Shown: in pieces, positions 22,132 through 31,262 of the stretch
Position numbering within the stretch: position 1 is the stretch's first letter
How the letters are laid out: every line of letters starts with the position of its first letter
Assembly: GCA_027023445.1 (NCBI GenBank)
Contig: JALVVK010000020.1
Location: 1-60,595 of the forward strand
DNA: 60,595 nt
Origin: Deltaproteobacteria bacterium
GTDB lineage: Bacteria; Desulfobacterota; Dissulfuribacteria; Dissulfuribacterales; JALVPX01
Direction of reading: 5' to 3'
Notes under the pieces: model-generated
The model's database searches: none
The model's input: only the letters and a program-made list of their open reading frames with translations
What the model was told of the DNA's origin: nothing
Made by a program: the position numbers and the translations under genes

Positions 22132-22905
22132 CTATTCTATGCCAGTTTCCCCGCCAAGATAAGCTGCTATCACCTGGGGATTTCTCTGGATTTCACGAGG
22201 CGTCCCCTGAGCAAGACAGCTGCCGTAATTCAATACAAACACCCAGGATGATACATCCATAACCAACCCCATATTATGCTCTACCAACAGTACTGTAACC
22301 CCTGTTTCACTGATCTTTTTGATCAGTTCGCACATCTCAAGTGTCTCTGTATCATTAAGCCCCGCAGCCGGCTCATCAAGCAACAGCATCCTGGGTTTTG
22401 CCGCCAGCGCCCTGGCTATTTCGAGTTTTTTCAGTACCCCATAGGAAAGCTCTGATGACCGGGCCTGGGCGAGATCTTCCATCCCGCAGAAAGCAAGGGC
22501 CTCATCAGCCCAGGTCCTTATCCTCCTTTCCTCGGCTAACAGGCTGGGAAGACGAAGGGCAGCGCTCCATAATCCGGAACACCCCCTGAGATGACATCCG
22601 ACCATCACATTTTCTATAACGGTCATATTGTGGAATATCTGTAGGTTCTGAAAGGTCCTGGACACACCACATGCAGCAACCCGATGAGGAGGCCTGCCGA
22701 CAAGCTCATACCCATCCAGGTTAACTGATCCGGTATCAGGCGTGTCCACACCTGTGAGGAGGTTAAAAAGAGTGGTCTTACCCGCTCCGTTAGGCCCTAT
22801 CACAGAAAACACCTTGCCCTTTTTTACATCAAAGGAAAGATCATTTATGGCCCGCACCCCGCCATAGGCCTTTACCAGGCCTGAGACCTGGAGAAGGACT
22901 CCCAT
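22132..22905 (-). CDS. livG: Branched-chain amino acid ABC transporter ATP-binding protein LivG
   Basis: GPNGAGKTTLFNLLTGVDTPDTGSV, LSYGVLKKLEIARALAAKPRMLLLDEPAAGLNDTE. Confidence 0.9.
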   Translation of the reverse strand: MGVLLQVSGLVKAYGGVRAINDLSFDVKKGKVFSVIGPNGAGKTTLFNLLTGVDTPDTGSVNLDGYELVGRPPHRVAACGVSRTFQNLQIFHNMTVIENVMVGCHLRGCSGLWSAALRLPSLLAEERRIRTWADEALAFCGMEDLAQARSSELSYGVLKKLEIARALAAKPRMLLLDEPAAGLNDTETLEMCELIKKISETGVTVLLVEHNMGLVMDVSSWVFVLNYGSCLAQGTPREIQRNPQVIAAYLGGETGIE

Positions 22906-23868
22906 TTATGTCTCCCTGATACCCTGCCGGAAATAGCCCGCAAACATGGGGCCTATCCGGTCTGCCATAGTAACAAAAAGTCCTCTGGGAAGGAAAATCA
23001 TGATCAACATCAGTATTGCGCCATAAATCAGCATCTGAAAATCCTCAAAAACCACAAGAAATTCGGGAAGAAAGGTAAGAATTACCGCTCCGAAAACCGC
23101 ACCAAAGGTAGATGCCAGGCCGCCCAATACCACCATTGTTACCAACTCAATGGAAAAAAAGAAACTGAAGGAATCAGGGCTTACAAAGGCCTGCTGGTGG
23201 GCAAACAGACTGCCTGTCAACGAGGCCATAAGAGCCGAAAGCACGAAAACCCGGACCTTGGTTCCGGAGATATCAATTCCAAGGGTGCTTGCAGCAACCT
23301 CGCTTCCGTGAACTGCCCTTAATGCCCGCCCCTCTCTGGAATCAATTATATTCAAAGAAAGCCAGACATAGAGAAGCATCACCGCCCCTGCAACCACGTA
23401 CCAACGCAGATCGGAATCTACATGCCAACCGAAGAGGACAAGACCAGGAATCCCGGAAAGCCCGTCCGGCCCCCCGGTGAAGGCATCCGCCTGAACCAGA
23501 ACAATGTGAATTATTATACCGAATCCAAGGGTGGCCATGGCAAGATAATGGCCCTTCAGCCGGAGTATGGGCCTTGCGATCAGGTTGGCAATCAACCACA
23601 CCAGAACAAGACCAGCCGCCATTGCCACCCATGGATTCCAACCATAACGTACTGTGGTTACAGCGGAAACATAGGCGCCTATACCAAAAAATGCCGCGTG
23701 TCCGAGAGAAATCTGGCCTGCGTATCCCATGAGAAGATTAAGGCCCACTGCCAACATGATATTAAAAAAAGCTGTTACTCCTACCACCGTTACGTAGTAA
23801 TTATCAGGAAAAACAACCGGCAACAGGGCCACCAGTGCGGCGAACAGGTAAAAACCGGCAAGCCTCAT
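22906..23868 (-). CDS. livM: Branched-chain amino acid ABC transporter permease LivM
   Basis: MRLAGFYLFAALVALLPVVFPDNYYVTVVGVTAFFNIMLAVGLNLLMGYAGQISLGHAAFFGIGAY; start at 23868 overlaps the livH stop (TGATG). Confidence 0.9.
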   Translation of the reverse strand: MRLAGFYLFAALVALLPVVFPDNYYVTVVGVTAFFNIMLAVGLNLLMGYAGQISLGHAAFFGIGAYVSAVTTVRYGWNPWVAMAAGLVLVWLIANLIARPILRLKGHYLAMATLGFGIIIHIVLVQADAFTGGPDGLSGIPGLVLFGWHVDSDLRWYVVAGAVMLLYVWLSLNIIDSREGRALRAVHGSEVAASTLGIDISGTKVRVFVLSALMASLTGSLFAHQQAFVSPDSFSFFFSIELVTMVVLGGLASTFGAVFGAVILTFLPEFLVVFEDFQMLIYGAILMLIMIFLPRGLFVTMADRIGPMFAGYFRQGIRET

Positions 23869-24752
23869 CAAACTCTCTCCGCCTGTGCACTTCCAAACAA
23901 ACCACCGGGCCTGAAAAAAAGCACCATCAATATGACGACAAAGGCAATTGCGTCTTTGTAACCAGAGGAAATAAATCCGGCGCCAATACATTCCAGCAAG
24001 CCAAGAAGCATGCCGCCTGCAACAGCTCCCATTGGATTGCCCATACCGCCAAGAATGGCGGCTGAAAACCCCTTCAACCCCAACATCACACCAGAATCGT
24101 AGGTAATGTATGTAATGGGCGCTATGAGAATACCGGCCAACGCGCCAAGCCCTGCAGAAAGGCCGTAAGAAATAAGCAGCATTTTCCTTACATTGATACC
24201 CACCAGGCTGGCGGCCTTCATATTATATGAACAGGCAAGTATGGCCTTACCCGTGGCGGTTCGGTTGAAAAAATACCTGACAAGCAGGACTGAAGCCGCT
24301 GTGCCGGCCATAACCCAAATATTCTGGGGAAGCATGGTAGCGTTTCCAACGTGAATAGGTTTTTCCCCTGAAAAAGGAGGCATGGCATATATGTCCTTGC
24401 CCCAGACGATCAAGGCCATTCCCCTGAGAAAAATCGACGCCCCGATGGTGATTATAATGGTACTCACAACGGTTGCGTCCCTTGCCTGTTCTATGGCAAA
24501 TTTTTCAAGGGCAAGCCCCACGCATACAGTTATTGCCACCGCGGCTGCAAGCGCAACGCCATATGGGATACCCATATCTATAAGGGATATGGCACTCATG
24601 GCGCCGATCATTACAAATTCACCCTGAGCGAAATTTACCACGTCGGAGGCATTGTAAATAATGGCAAACCCCAAGCCTACAAGGGCATAGGCAGCCCCCA
24701 CGGTTATTCCGGTTATAAGAAACTGGATCAACTGATCTAACATGGTGTTCAA
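23868..24752 (-). CDS. livH: Branched-chain amino acid ABC transporter permease LivH
   Basis: LITGITVGAAYALVGLGFAIIYNASDVVNFAQGEFVMIGA; KGFSAAILGGMGNPMGAVAGGMLLGLLE. Confidence 0.92.
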   Translation of the reverse strand: MNTMLDQLIQFLITGITVGAAYALVGLGFAIIYNASDVVNFAQGEFVMIGAMSAISLIDMGIPYGVALAAAVAITVCVGLALEKFAIEQARDATVVSTIIITIGASIFLRGMALIVWGKDIYAMPPFSGEKPIHVGNATMLPQNIWVMAGTAASVLLVRYFFNRTATGKAILACSYNMKAASLVGINVRKMLLISYGLSAGLGALAGILIAPITYITYDSGVMLGLKGFSAAILGGMGNPMGAVAGGMLLGLLECIGAGFISSGYKDAIAFVVILMVLFFRPGGLFGSAQAERV

Positions 24753-24832
24753 CCGGCTTCAGACATAATCAACCCCCCACGGGGATACCCAAGGGGGGCA
24801 CATAAAATCAATCCAAAAATTGAATTCTTGGT

Positions 24833-25981
24833 TTAAATAAGTTCCCAGGTGCCGTTTCTAATCTCGAGCATTTTAAACGCATCCAGGCCAAGCCCAAGGT
24901 GATCCTCAGGACTCATATTGAAAATTCCGCCGGTTCCCACAAACCCTTTGGTCTTTTCGATTTCATCCCTGATCTTTGCCTTATCCAGACATCCAGCCCT
25001 TCTGATGGCCCCGACAGTAATAAAAAGGGCGTCATAGGCATGACCGCCAAAGGTGGAAACAGGGCCATATTTAGCCTCATACATATTCCTGTATCCGAGC
25101 AGAACCTTTTTCTGTGGATCGCTGTCCGGCAACTTATCAGCCACAAGCAACGCGGCGGCCGGCAGCCTTATACCCTCGGCAGCGTCTCCGGCAAGAGCAA
25201 TAAATTTCTTGGAGGCGACGCCATGAGATTCATAAAGAGGAAGCCTGATCCCTAACTGTTTGACATTTTTTGCCACGATGGCAGGGGCCTTTCCAAATCC
25301 GAAATTCAGTATGGCCTGGGCATCCGTGGCCCTTATCTTCGTAAGCTGTGTGGTCATATCCGTATCCGCGTTTCCATATGACTCATCCGCAACGATTTTA
25401 ATGCCATATCTGGGGGCAAGATCCAGACACTGCGCCCTGCCGGATTTATCAAACCCGCCATTGCCTGTTATAAGGGCGATTCTCGTGATATGACGTTTCT
25501 TCATATCTTCAAATATCTTGGCGGCAGCCATACGATCTGTGTGGGGAGTCTTGAATACCCACTTCTTAACCGGCTGGACAATTTTTATAGAACCTGCCAG
25601 TGAAATAAACGGAATTTTTCTGGCCTGAACTATGTCAATTACGGCAAGGCTGGTCCCAGAAGTAGAACCTCCTATAATAACGTCTACACGATCTTTCTGT
25701 ATAAGACGTTTTACTATATCCTTGGCGCTTTTTGCATGACCCGCCGTATCATAATAAACAAGCTCCAGTTTTTTGCCGAGTACTCCACCCTGACTGTTTA
25801 TCTGATCAATATACATCTTCAGTGTCTTCAGCTCGGGATCACCAAGAAAAGAAGCAGGTCCTGTCAAAGCGAGAAACGAACCGATCTTGATTATTCCGGA
25901 TGCATGGACAATGGGAACGAGGGGTGACATGTTAAATAAGAGTATGAAAATAACGGTCAGAAACAGTTTAAGCACCTTCAT
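24833..25981 (-). CDS. ABC transporter substrate-binding protein (LivK-like)
   Basis: Signal peptide; IKIGSFLALTGPASFLGDPELKTLKMYIDQINSQGGVLGKKLELVYYDTAG. Confidence 0.9.
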   Translation of the reverse strand: MKVLKLFLTVIFILLFNMSPLVPIVHASGIIKIGSFLALTGPASFLGDPELKTLKMYIDQINSQGGVLGKKLELVYYDTAGHAKSAKDIVKRLIQKDRVDVIIGGSTSGTSLAVIDIVQARKIPFISLAGSIKIVQPVKKWVFKTPHTDRMAAAKIFEDMKKRHITRIALITGNGGFDKSGRAQCLDLAPRYGIKIVADESYGNADTDMTTQLTKIRATDAQAILNFGFGKAPAIVAKNVKQLGIRLPLYESHGVASKKFIALAGDAAEGIRLPAAALLVADKLPDSDPQKKVLLGYRNMYEAKYGPVSTFGGHAYDALFITVGAIRRAGCLDKAKIRDEIEKTKGFVGTGGIFNMSPEDHLGLGLDAFKMLEIRNGTWELI

Positions 25982-26066
25982 CCAGCACTCCTCCTACTCA
26001 TTGAAATTTTTACGAATCCTAAGGGAATTAAACGGATCTGTCAAGAAATCAGGATGGTAAGATGAC

Positions 26067-27206
26067 CTAATCCTTTGATGTATGACATATTGCGCAGCCG
26101 TTGGTCCCGGATGCAGGCCACGACTTATAATCCCAGCGAAGCAGCGCAGCGTTTGGACTGCCATGTGCCCTGTGACATGAAATACACGTGACAATGGCAT
26201 CACCGGCCCCTGAAAGTACGGTACTCCGCACACCGGCTGTCAAATCACTACTGCCCACGGGCGCGATCAAGCTGTATGTGTGAGAACCATCGCCGGGATA
26301 TTGACCATATTCCTTGGTAGAGACATTGTTCATATCATAGTCAGTCGGGTGACGAAGCCAGGGAGACGCTGTGCCAACATTTGATGAGCCGCTGCTGGCA
26401 TGAAAGGTACCATGACATTCGGCACAAAGATAGCTTATAGTCTCAGTGGTGGTACTGAGAGCTCCATCCACTGCGTAATACTGATTATGATCGCTCGGTG
26501 ACGCGGTATACTCCCAGTCAGGATCTTCTATGCCTTTTATGCCATAAAGGAAACGATAACTTGTGGCAACCGTATACTCCCCCCCACCGTTGCCATCCAC
26601 GATGCCGTTTCCATCCGGATCATCATTCCCGTGATGCGCGCCGCTGATGGCAGCAAAGGTGTCTGTGGTGGTATGCACGCCGTGACAACCATATGTGCCG
26701 GCACATGTAAGCTGGTGAGACCAGGTTGACTCACCATTTGCCACCTGCCCATTGCCGCTTATGCTGTTATCCCATCCTGGTGGTGTGAAAGAAAGAAGAT
26801 TACTATCCTGGCCGACCCCGGGGATGTTTGCCACGTTATGTCCACAGGCATCATTTCCGGCAGCTACCCAGTAAAAATTCCCGCCCGCAAGGGTTTTTCC
26901 CGGGCCCTGCCCTCCAGGACTCTGCACATTATATACTACCGGAGTCAGGTTCACTGTGCCTTTATAAGGGGTTGAACCGGTATCTGAATGGCAACCCACG
27001 CAACTATAACGCAGCAATGCCCTGTTTGGACTTTGATTCGCGCTGTATGTGGCTCCATTAAAGGTTTCGGCCATGGGGCTGCCATTCTGGCTGTTATGCA
27101 TGGTATGACAATTAGAGCAAAGCCCTCTCACTTTGCCCCAACAGGTAGACCAGGGAAAACACACCAAACACAAAATTGCCAGACTCCAGGCTGTTCGTGC
27201 CCGCAT
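26067..27206 (-). CDS. OmcS-like hexaheme c-type cytochrome (copy C); candidate extracellular cytochrome-filament subunit
   Basis: 379 aa, signal peptide; CSNCHTMHNSQNG, CVGCH, CAGTYGCH (CX5CH), CAECHGTFH, LRHP, CISCHRAHG, CAICHTSKD end. Motif order resembles Geobacter OmcS as I recall it. Confidence 0.85.
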   Translation of the reverse strand: MRARTAWSLAILCLVCFPWSTCWGKVRGLCSNCHTMHNSQNGSPMAETFNGATYSANQSPNRALLRYSCVGCHSDTGSTPYKGTVNLTPVVYNVQSPGGQGPGKTLAGGNFYWVAAGNDACGHNVANIPGVGQDSNLLSFTPPGWDNSISGNGQVANGESTWSHQLTCAGTYGCHGVHTTTDTFAAISGAHHGNDDPDGNGIVDGNGGGEYTVATSYRFLYGIKGIEDPDWEYTASPSDHNQYYAVDGALSTTTETISYLCAECHGTFHASSGSSNVGTASPWLRHPTDYDMNNVSTKEYGQYPGDGSHTYSLIAPVGSSDLTAGVRSTVLSGAGDAIVTCISCHRAHGSPNAALLRWDYKSWPASGTNGCAICHTSKD

Positions 27207-27217
27207 AATTCTTCTCC

Positions 27218-28156
27218 CTATCTGTTAAATATCTCCACCCTTCCGTTTCCCTCCTCCACGATACAAAGACGACCCCACGGGTCAAAGGATATCTCCCAGG
27301 GGAAATGCAACCTGCCCTGAGCCTCACCAGGCTGCAAGAAACTGTATTTAAAGCGTCCCACAGGATCAAACACAACCACGTGATCGGCATGACGATCAAG
27401 AATGAAAAAATTGCCCAGGGAATCCACGGCTAAGGAACATGGAAATTCCATTTTTTTCTGTAGATGGATGACCTTCGCAGGAGAATCATCTCCCAGGCTA
27501 AACCTGTAAACCGATTGCTCAGCCTGGGCCAAGGCAAAAAGATCATTGCCGACTATCTTAAAATCCACAAAACCAAGCCGGCAACCATTGCAGGAAAAGA
27601 CTCTCTTTACCTTCAGATCCGCATCAAGGCAGAGGATATCACCATTGGCCTTATTCAATATATAAAACACGCCTCCATGCATTTTCAGACGATCTGGATA
27701 CACCGTCCTGCCATTAAAAGACAGGATATTGGGTACCACCTTCCTGGCCTTGAGATCAATACGGGTAAGGCTGTTTTTGCCTTTTTCCACCAGCCAGATT
27801 ATTCCACCTTTCTCTCTTACCATGTCGAACGGAATGGAAAGACGGCCCATGGCATTAAAGGAACTCAGAAATTTCCCGTCACGATCAAAGGACAAAAGAC
27901 GATTATTGGCAGCATCCACCACGTAATAACGGGACCGTTCCTTGTCAACAAAAAGGGCTGTCGGCATATTCATTGCCAGGCCAGAAGGCTCGCCCCTGAG
28001 GGTAAGAACATGATGCCACGGCACTGCCCACACCGGCACAGCCATGAAAAAAATGGCAAGTAATGCACCCAGGAACACCCGGGTGCTGACCACCGGTCTA
28101 ATGACCTCTCTGGCCCCCTGCTTAATTATCAATAATTGCGATGGCATTGGATACAC
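27218..28156 (-). CDS. NHL-repeat beta-propeller protein, exported
   Basis: N-terminal hydrophobic signal; repeats such as PTALFVDKERSRYYVVDAANNRLLSFDRDGKFLSSF, CSLAVDSLGNFFILDRHADHVVVFDPVGRFKYSF, WEISFDPWGRLCIVEEGNGRVEIF. Confidence 0.85.
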   Translation of the reverse strand: MYPMPSQLLIIKQGAREVIRPVVSTRVFLGALLAIFFMAVPVWAVPWHHVLTLRGEPSGLAMNMPTALFVDKERSRYYVVDAANNRLLSFDRDGKFLSSFNAMGRLSIPFDMVREKGGIIWLVEKGKNSLTRIDLKARKVVPNILSFNGRTVYPDRLKMHGGVFYILNKANGDILCLDADLKVKRVFSCNGCRLGFVDFKIVGNDLFALAQAEQSVYRFSLGDDSPAKVIHLQKKMEFPCSLAVDSLGNFFILDRHADHVVVFDPVGRFKYSFLQPGEAQGRLHFPWEISFDPWGRLCIVEEGNGRVEIFNR

Positions 28157-29313
28157 AGATCTTTCTCCCCGCTTAAAAGCAACTCATATTTGTAATCGGT
28201 TCCCATAGGCTTATGACAGCTGATACATGTCATTTTTTGCCCGGTCCTTGGATCCCTGACCTTGTCACCAAGAGGATGGGTAAACTTGCCCTGGGTCTCA
28301 TGGCACCTTTCGCAGACCGCACTTCCTTCACTCCTGAACATAGCCAGGCGGTTTGATCCATGGACATTATGACATTCCCCACAGTGCGACACCTTTGGAT
28401 GACGGTATATCTTGTCCTGATCCCGTTTGAAGGTATCCTCATGACAACTCCGGCATATCTGTGCCTGACGGCCCTTGAGCAACCCAGAGGTGTCCCCTGC
28501 ATGAGGGCTGTGACATATTATACAGCTGTTTCCCGTTGAGGAGGTAAAATGATTATGTAGGGTCAACACCTTCTTGCTGATATCCTTATGACATTTAAGA
28601 CAGACTTCCGTGCCCGGCTGTCCCCCGGAATGACACACCTTACAGTTGTTCTTCTTAAAGGGCTCATGAAGGAAATTACGAATAAGGTATTTTCTCTTGC
28701 TGCCATGGGGATTATGACATGAGAGACAGTCCTTGATCTCAACCGGATAGCCCTTGTGTGCTTTGTTTAGGGCCTTCCGCTGATGACACTTCAGACAAAG
28801 CTTATCAGGGGAAGTCCGTAACATCTGATAGTTATCCGCCACATGAGGCAGATGACAGACGATACACCGGCCTTTGGCGTATGGACTGTGCGTGGAACCC
28901 TCAAATTTTTTGGGCAAATCCTTATGACAGGCAAAACAGCGATCGGCCAGCTTTCCGTGCACCAGTCCCTTTACCTCGGACTTGTGAGGATCATGACACT
29001 TGAGGCACTGACCCTGGCGTACCGGTTCATGAATTACCCTGCCGCCGGCACCATTGCCAAGCCATTCCCTTTTTTTGTGACACGACTCGCATAACTGGCC
29101 ATCAGGCTTCTGAAGAAGGCCTTTATAACGGGCCACATGAGGATTATGACAGGATTCACATTTCCCTTGGGCAACCGGTCTATGTACTATTTTCGCTGAA
29201 AAATCAGCCTTTTTATGGCACTTAAAACAAACCGCAGACTCGGAAGCGGCATGGACAGCACATACAGGAGCAACCCAGAACAATAATGTCAGCCACAGAA
29301 CAACTCTTGACAT
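28129..29313 (-). CDS. 16-heme c-type cytochrome, paired CXXCH family
   Basis: 16 CXXCH motifs counted; pattern (H.P...G.C..CH.PH...LL....LC..CH); ATG at 29313 overlaps upstream TGA. Confidence 0.92.
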   Translation of the reverse strand: MSRVVLWLTLLFWVAPVCAVHAASESAVCFKCHKKADFSAKIVHRPVAQGKCESCHNPHVARYKGLLQKPDGQLCESCHKKREWLGNGAGGRVIHEPVRQGQCLKCHDPHKSEVKGLVHGKLADRCFACHKDLPKKFEGSTHSPYAKGRCIVCHLPHVADNYQMLRTSPDKLCLKCHQRKALNKAHKGYPVEIKDCLSCHNPHGSKRKYLIRNFLHEPFKKNNCKVCHSGGQPGTEVCLKCHKDISKKVLTLHNHFTSSTGNSCIICHSPHAGDTSGLLKGRQAQICRSCHEDTFKRDQDKIYRHPKVSHCGECHNVHGSNRLAMFRSEGSAVCERCHETQGKFTHPLGDKVRDPRTGQKMTCISCHKPMGTDYKYELLLSGEKDLCIQCHRNY

Positions 29314-31262
29314 CACTTGGCCCTCCCTGGATGACATGGAGCACAATTGCCCTTGGCAAACGGGCGATGACTCACCGGGTACAGCAATGATTTATCCGGA
29401 CCTCCATGAGGGTCATGACAGCCAAGACAGCCGCCGGCGGATGGTTTGATCCCTCCATGCACTTTCAAAAATCGCGCCGTGTCCTCCTTATGACAACCCG
29501 CGCAGGTATCCTGCAGGCTTTTTTTGCCCATTACCGGATGATTAGACGCGTGAGGATCATGGCACGTAGTGCAGCCCTTGACGGCCGGAGGATGACCGAC
29601 CCCGCTCTTCCAGTATCTGGCAACATTTTTATGACACCTGATACATAGTAACGGCTGAGTACTTAGAAGATCATTCGGATGAGATGAACCATGGGCCAGA
29701 TGGCATACGCTACAGTTAGGCACAGCCGCAGGCTTATGTTTTACCTTGCTATGTTCCAGAGTATCCTGAATCTTTTTATGACAACCAAGACAGATTTCTC
29801 CAGGCTGTTTTCTCATATTAAACTCATAGTCACCAGCGTGCGCGTCATGACATTCAACACATTTGCCCTCGGCATAAGGGGCGTGTTTGTGAATTTTGCT
29901 GCTCTCCTTGGAAAGTTCCCGCTTATGACATTTCATGCACAACTCACCCTTTTCCACGGGAAGAAGTAAAAGGTACGGCTGGGAGGCCTGATGCGGATTA
30001 TGACACCCGGTGCATCTACCCTTGGCAAAGGGGCTGTGAAGGCTGAACTTGCTCATCTGATCCTTTATGTCCCCGTGACATCTCACACAAAGATCCTTTT
30101 CCGGGGCCTTCAAAAGCCTGACCTGCGTTGATTCGTGAGGTGTATGACAGGAAAGGCATTCCCCCTTGTCAGACGGTGGATGATGTACAGGGCCGGATGT
30201 AAAATTGACCTTCTTATGACACTTAAAGCAGAGCTTGTTCTGGTTCTGTACTAAAAGTGAAGGTTCCGCTGACCCGTGACCACTGTGACATTCAAGGCAT
30301 TTGCCTTTTACTACGGGATCATGCCTGCTATGTGTGCCTTTTTTACGCCCCTGGTCGTGACATTTAAGGCAGAGGGTTTCAGGCGATGAGGAAAGCATAT
30401 AGGGGAATCTGCTGCCATGAACCGCATGACAATCCGTGCACTTATTCTGAGCAAAGGGTTTGTGTATATGATTAAAAGAGGCCTTGTCATACTTGTGACA
30501 CTTAACACAAAGCGTTTCCGGCTTGCCTCTTAAAACTATGCCCTTTTGAGCATCTATTTTGTGACACGAATCACATTGACCTTTGAGAACAGGTGGATGC
30601 ATCAAAGGCTTCATAAGCCCCTTGGAAGCAGATGAGTGCGGGCTATGACACTGCACACAGGCACTTTTGACCGGATATCCGAAATGGGCTTTTTTGAATG
30701 CCTTTGTACCAAGGGCATCCGCATGACATGTAAGACACGTCTGGTCTTTTCCCTTTTTCAGCAGATCAGGATTGTCTGACGCATGATTGTCATGACAGGT
30801 CTGACAGCCTTTGGCCAAGGGGGGATGCTTTACCTGTCTTTGGAAAGGAGCCTTATCGTGACATGTAAAACAGAAATCCCTGGGAGGAGCGGGCAACAGC
30901 CCTTTATACTGGCTGTTATGGGGGTTATGGCATTTTACGCATTTCCCCTCAGCGACAAACTTGTGAACAAATTTCTTCTTGTTCACCCCCTCCATATCCT
31001 TATGACAGGAAAAACACAGACCCGGCGGATCCTTTTTAAGATATACGCCGCCTATCAGGCCATGCGGCAGATGACAGGCTTCACAGTTGTTATCTTTTAC
31101 AGGGGCGTGAACAACCCCCTGATGATATTTAGCTGCCATGTCATGATGACAGTCCACGCAGCGTTTCCGTTTGGGCCTTGGCGATTGCTGAGGAAGGCAT
31201 GAAGATAATAAAAACGCCGCACACAAAAAGCCCAGAAATATACCAGGCCACCTACTTCTCAT
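29313..31262 (-). CDS. 26-heme c-type cytochrome lipoprotein, paired CXXCH family
   Basis: 26 CXXCH motifs counted in 649 aa; lipobox FLLSSC; 13 paired units. Confidence 0.93.
   Translation of the reverse strand: MRSRWPGIFLGFLCAAFLLSSCLPQQSPRPKRKRCVDCHHDMAAKYHQGVVHAPVKDNNCEACHLPHGLIGGVYLKKDPPGLCFSCHKDMEGVNKKKFVHKFVAEGKCVKCHNPHNSQYKGLLPAPPRDFCFTCHDKAPFQRQVKHPPLAKGCQTCHDNHASDNPDLLKKGKDQTCLTCHADALGTKAFKKAHFGYPVKSACVQCHSPHSSASKGLMKPLMHPPVLKGQCDSCHKIDAQKGIVLRGKPETLCVKCHKYDKASFNHIHKPFAQNKCTDCHAVHGSRFPYMLSSSPETLCLKCHDQGRKKGTHSRHDPVVKGKCLECHSGHGSAEPSLLVQNQNKLCFKCHKKVNFTSGPVHHPPSDKGECLSCHTPHESTQVRLLKAPEKDLCVRCHGDIKDQMSKFSLHSPFAKGRCTGCHNPHQASQPYLLLLPVEKGELCMKCHKRELSKESSKIHKHAPYAEGKCVECHDAHAGDYEFNMRKQPGEICLGCHKKIQDTLEHSKVKHKPAAVPNCSVCHLAHGSSHPNDLLSTQPLLCIRCHKNVARYWKSGVGHPPAVKGCTTCHDPHASNHPVMGKKSLQDTCAGCHKEDTARFLKVHGGIKPSAGGCLGCHDPHGGPDKSLLYPVSHRPFAKGNCAPCHPGRAK

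Noticed and set aside
28758-31202. Plus-strand ORFs antisense to the multiheme cytochrome genes (e.g. 29406-29648, 29691-29969, 30783-31202)
   Set aside because: Composition (MTM/RVMT repeats) is the reverse-complement shadow of repeated CXXCH codons; no independent protein signature
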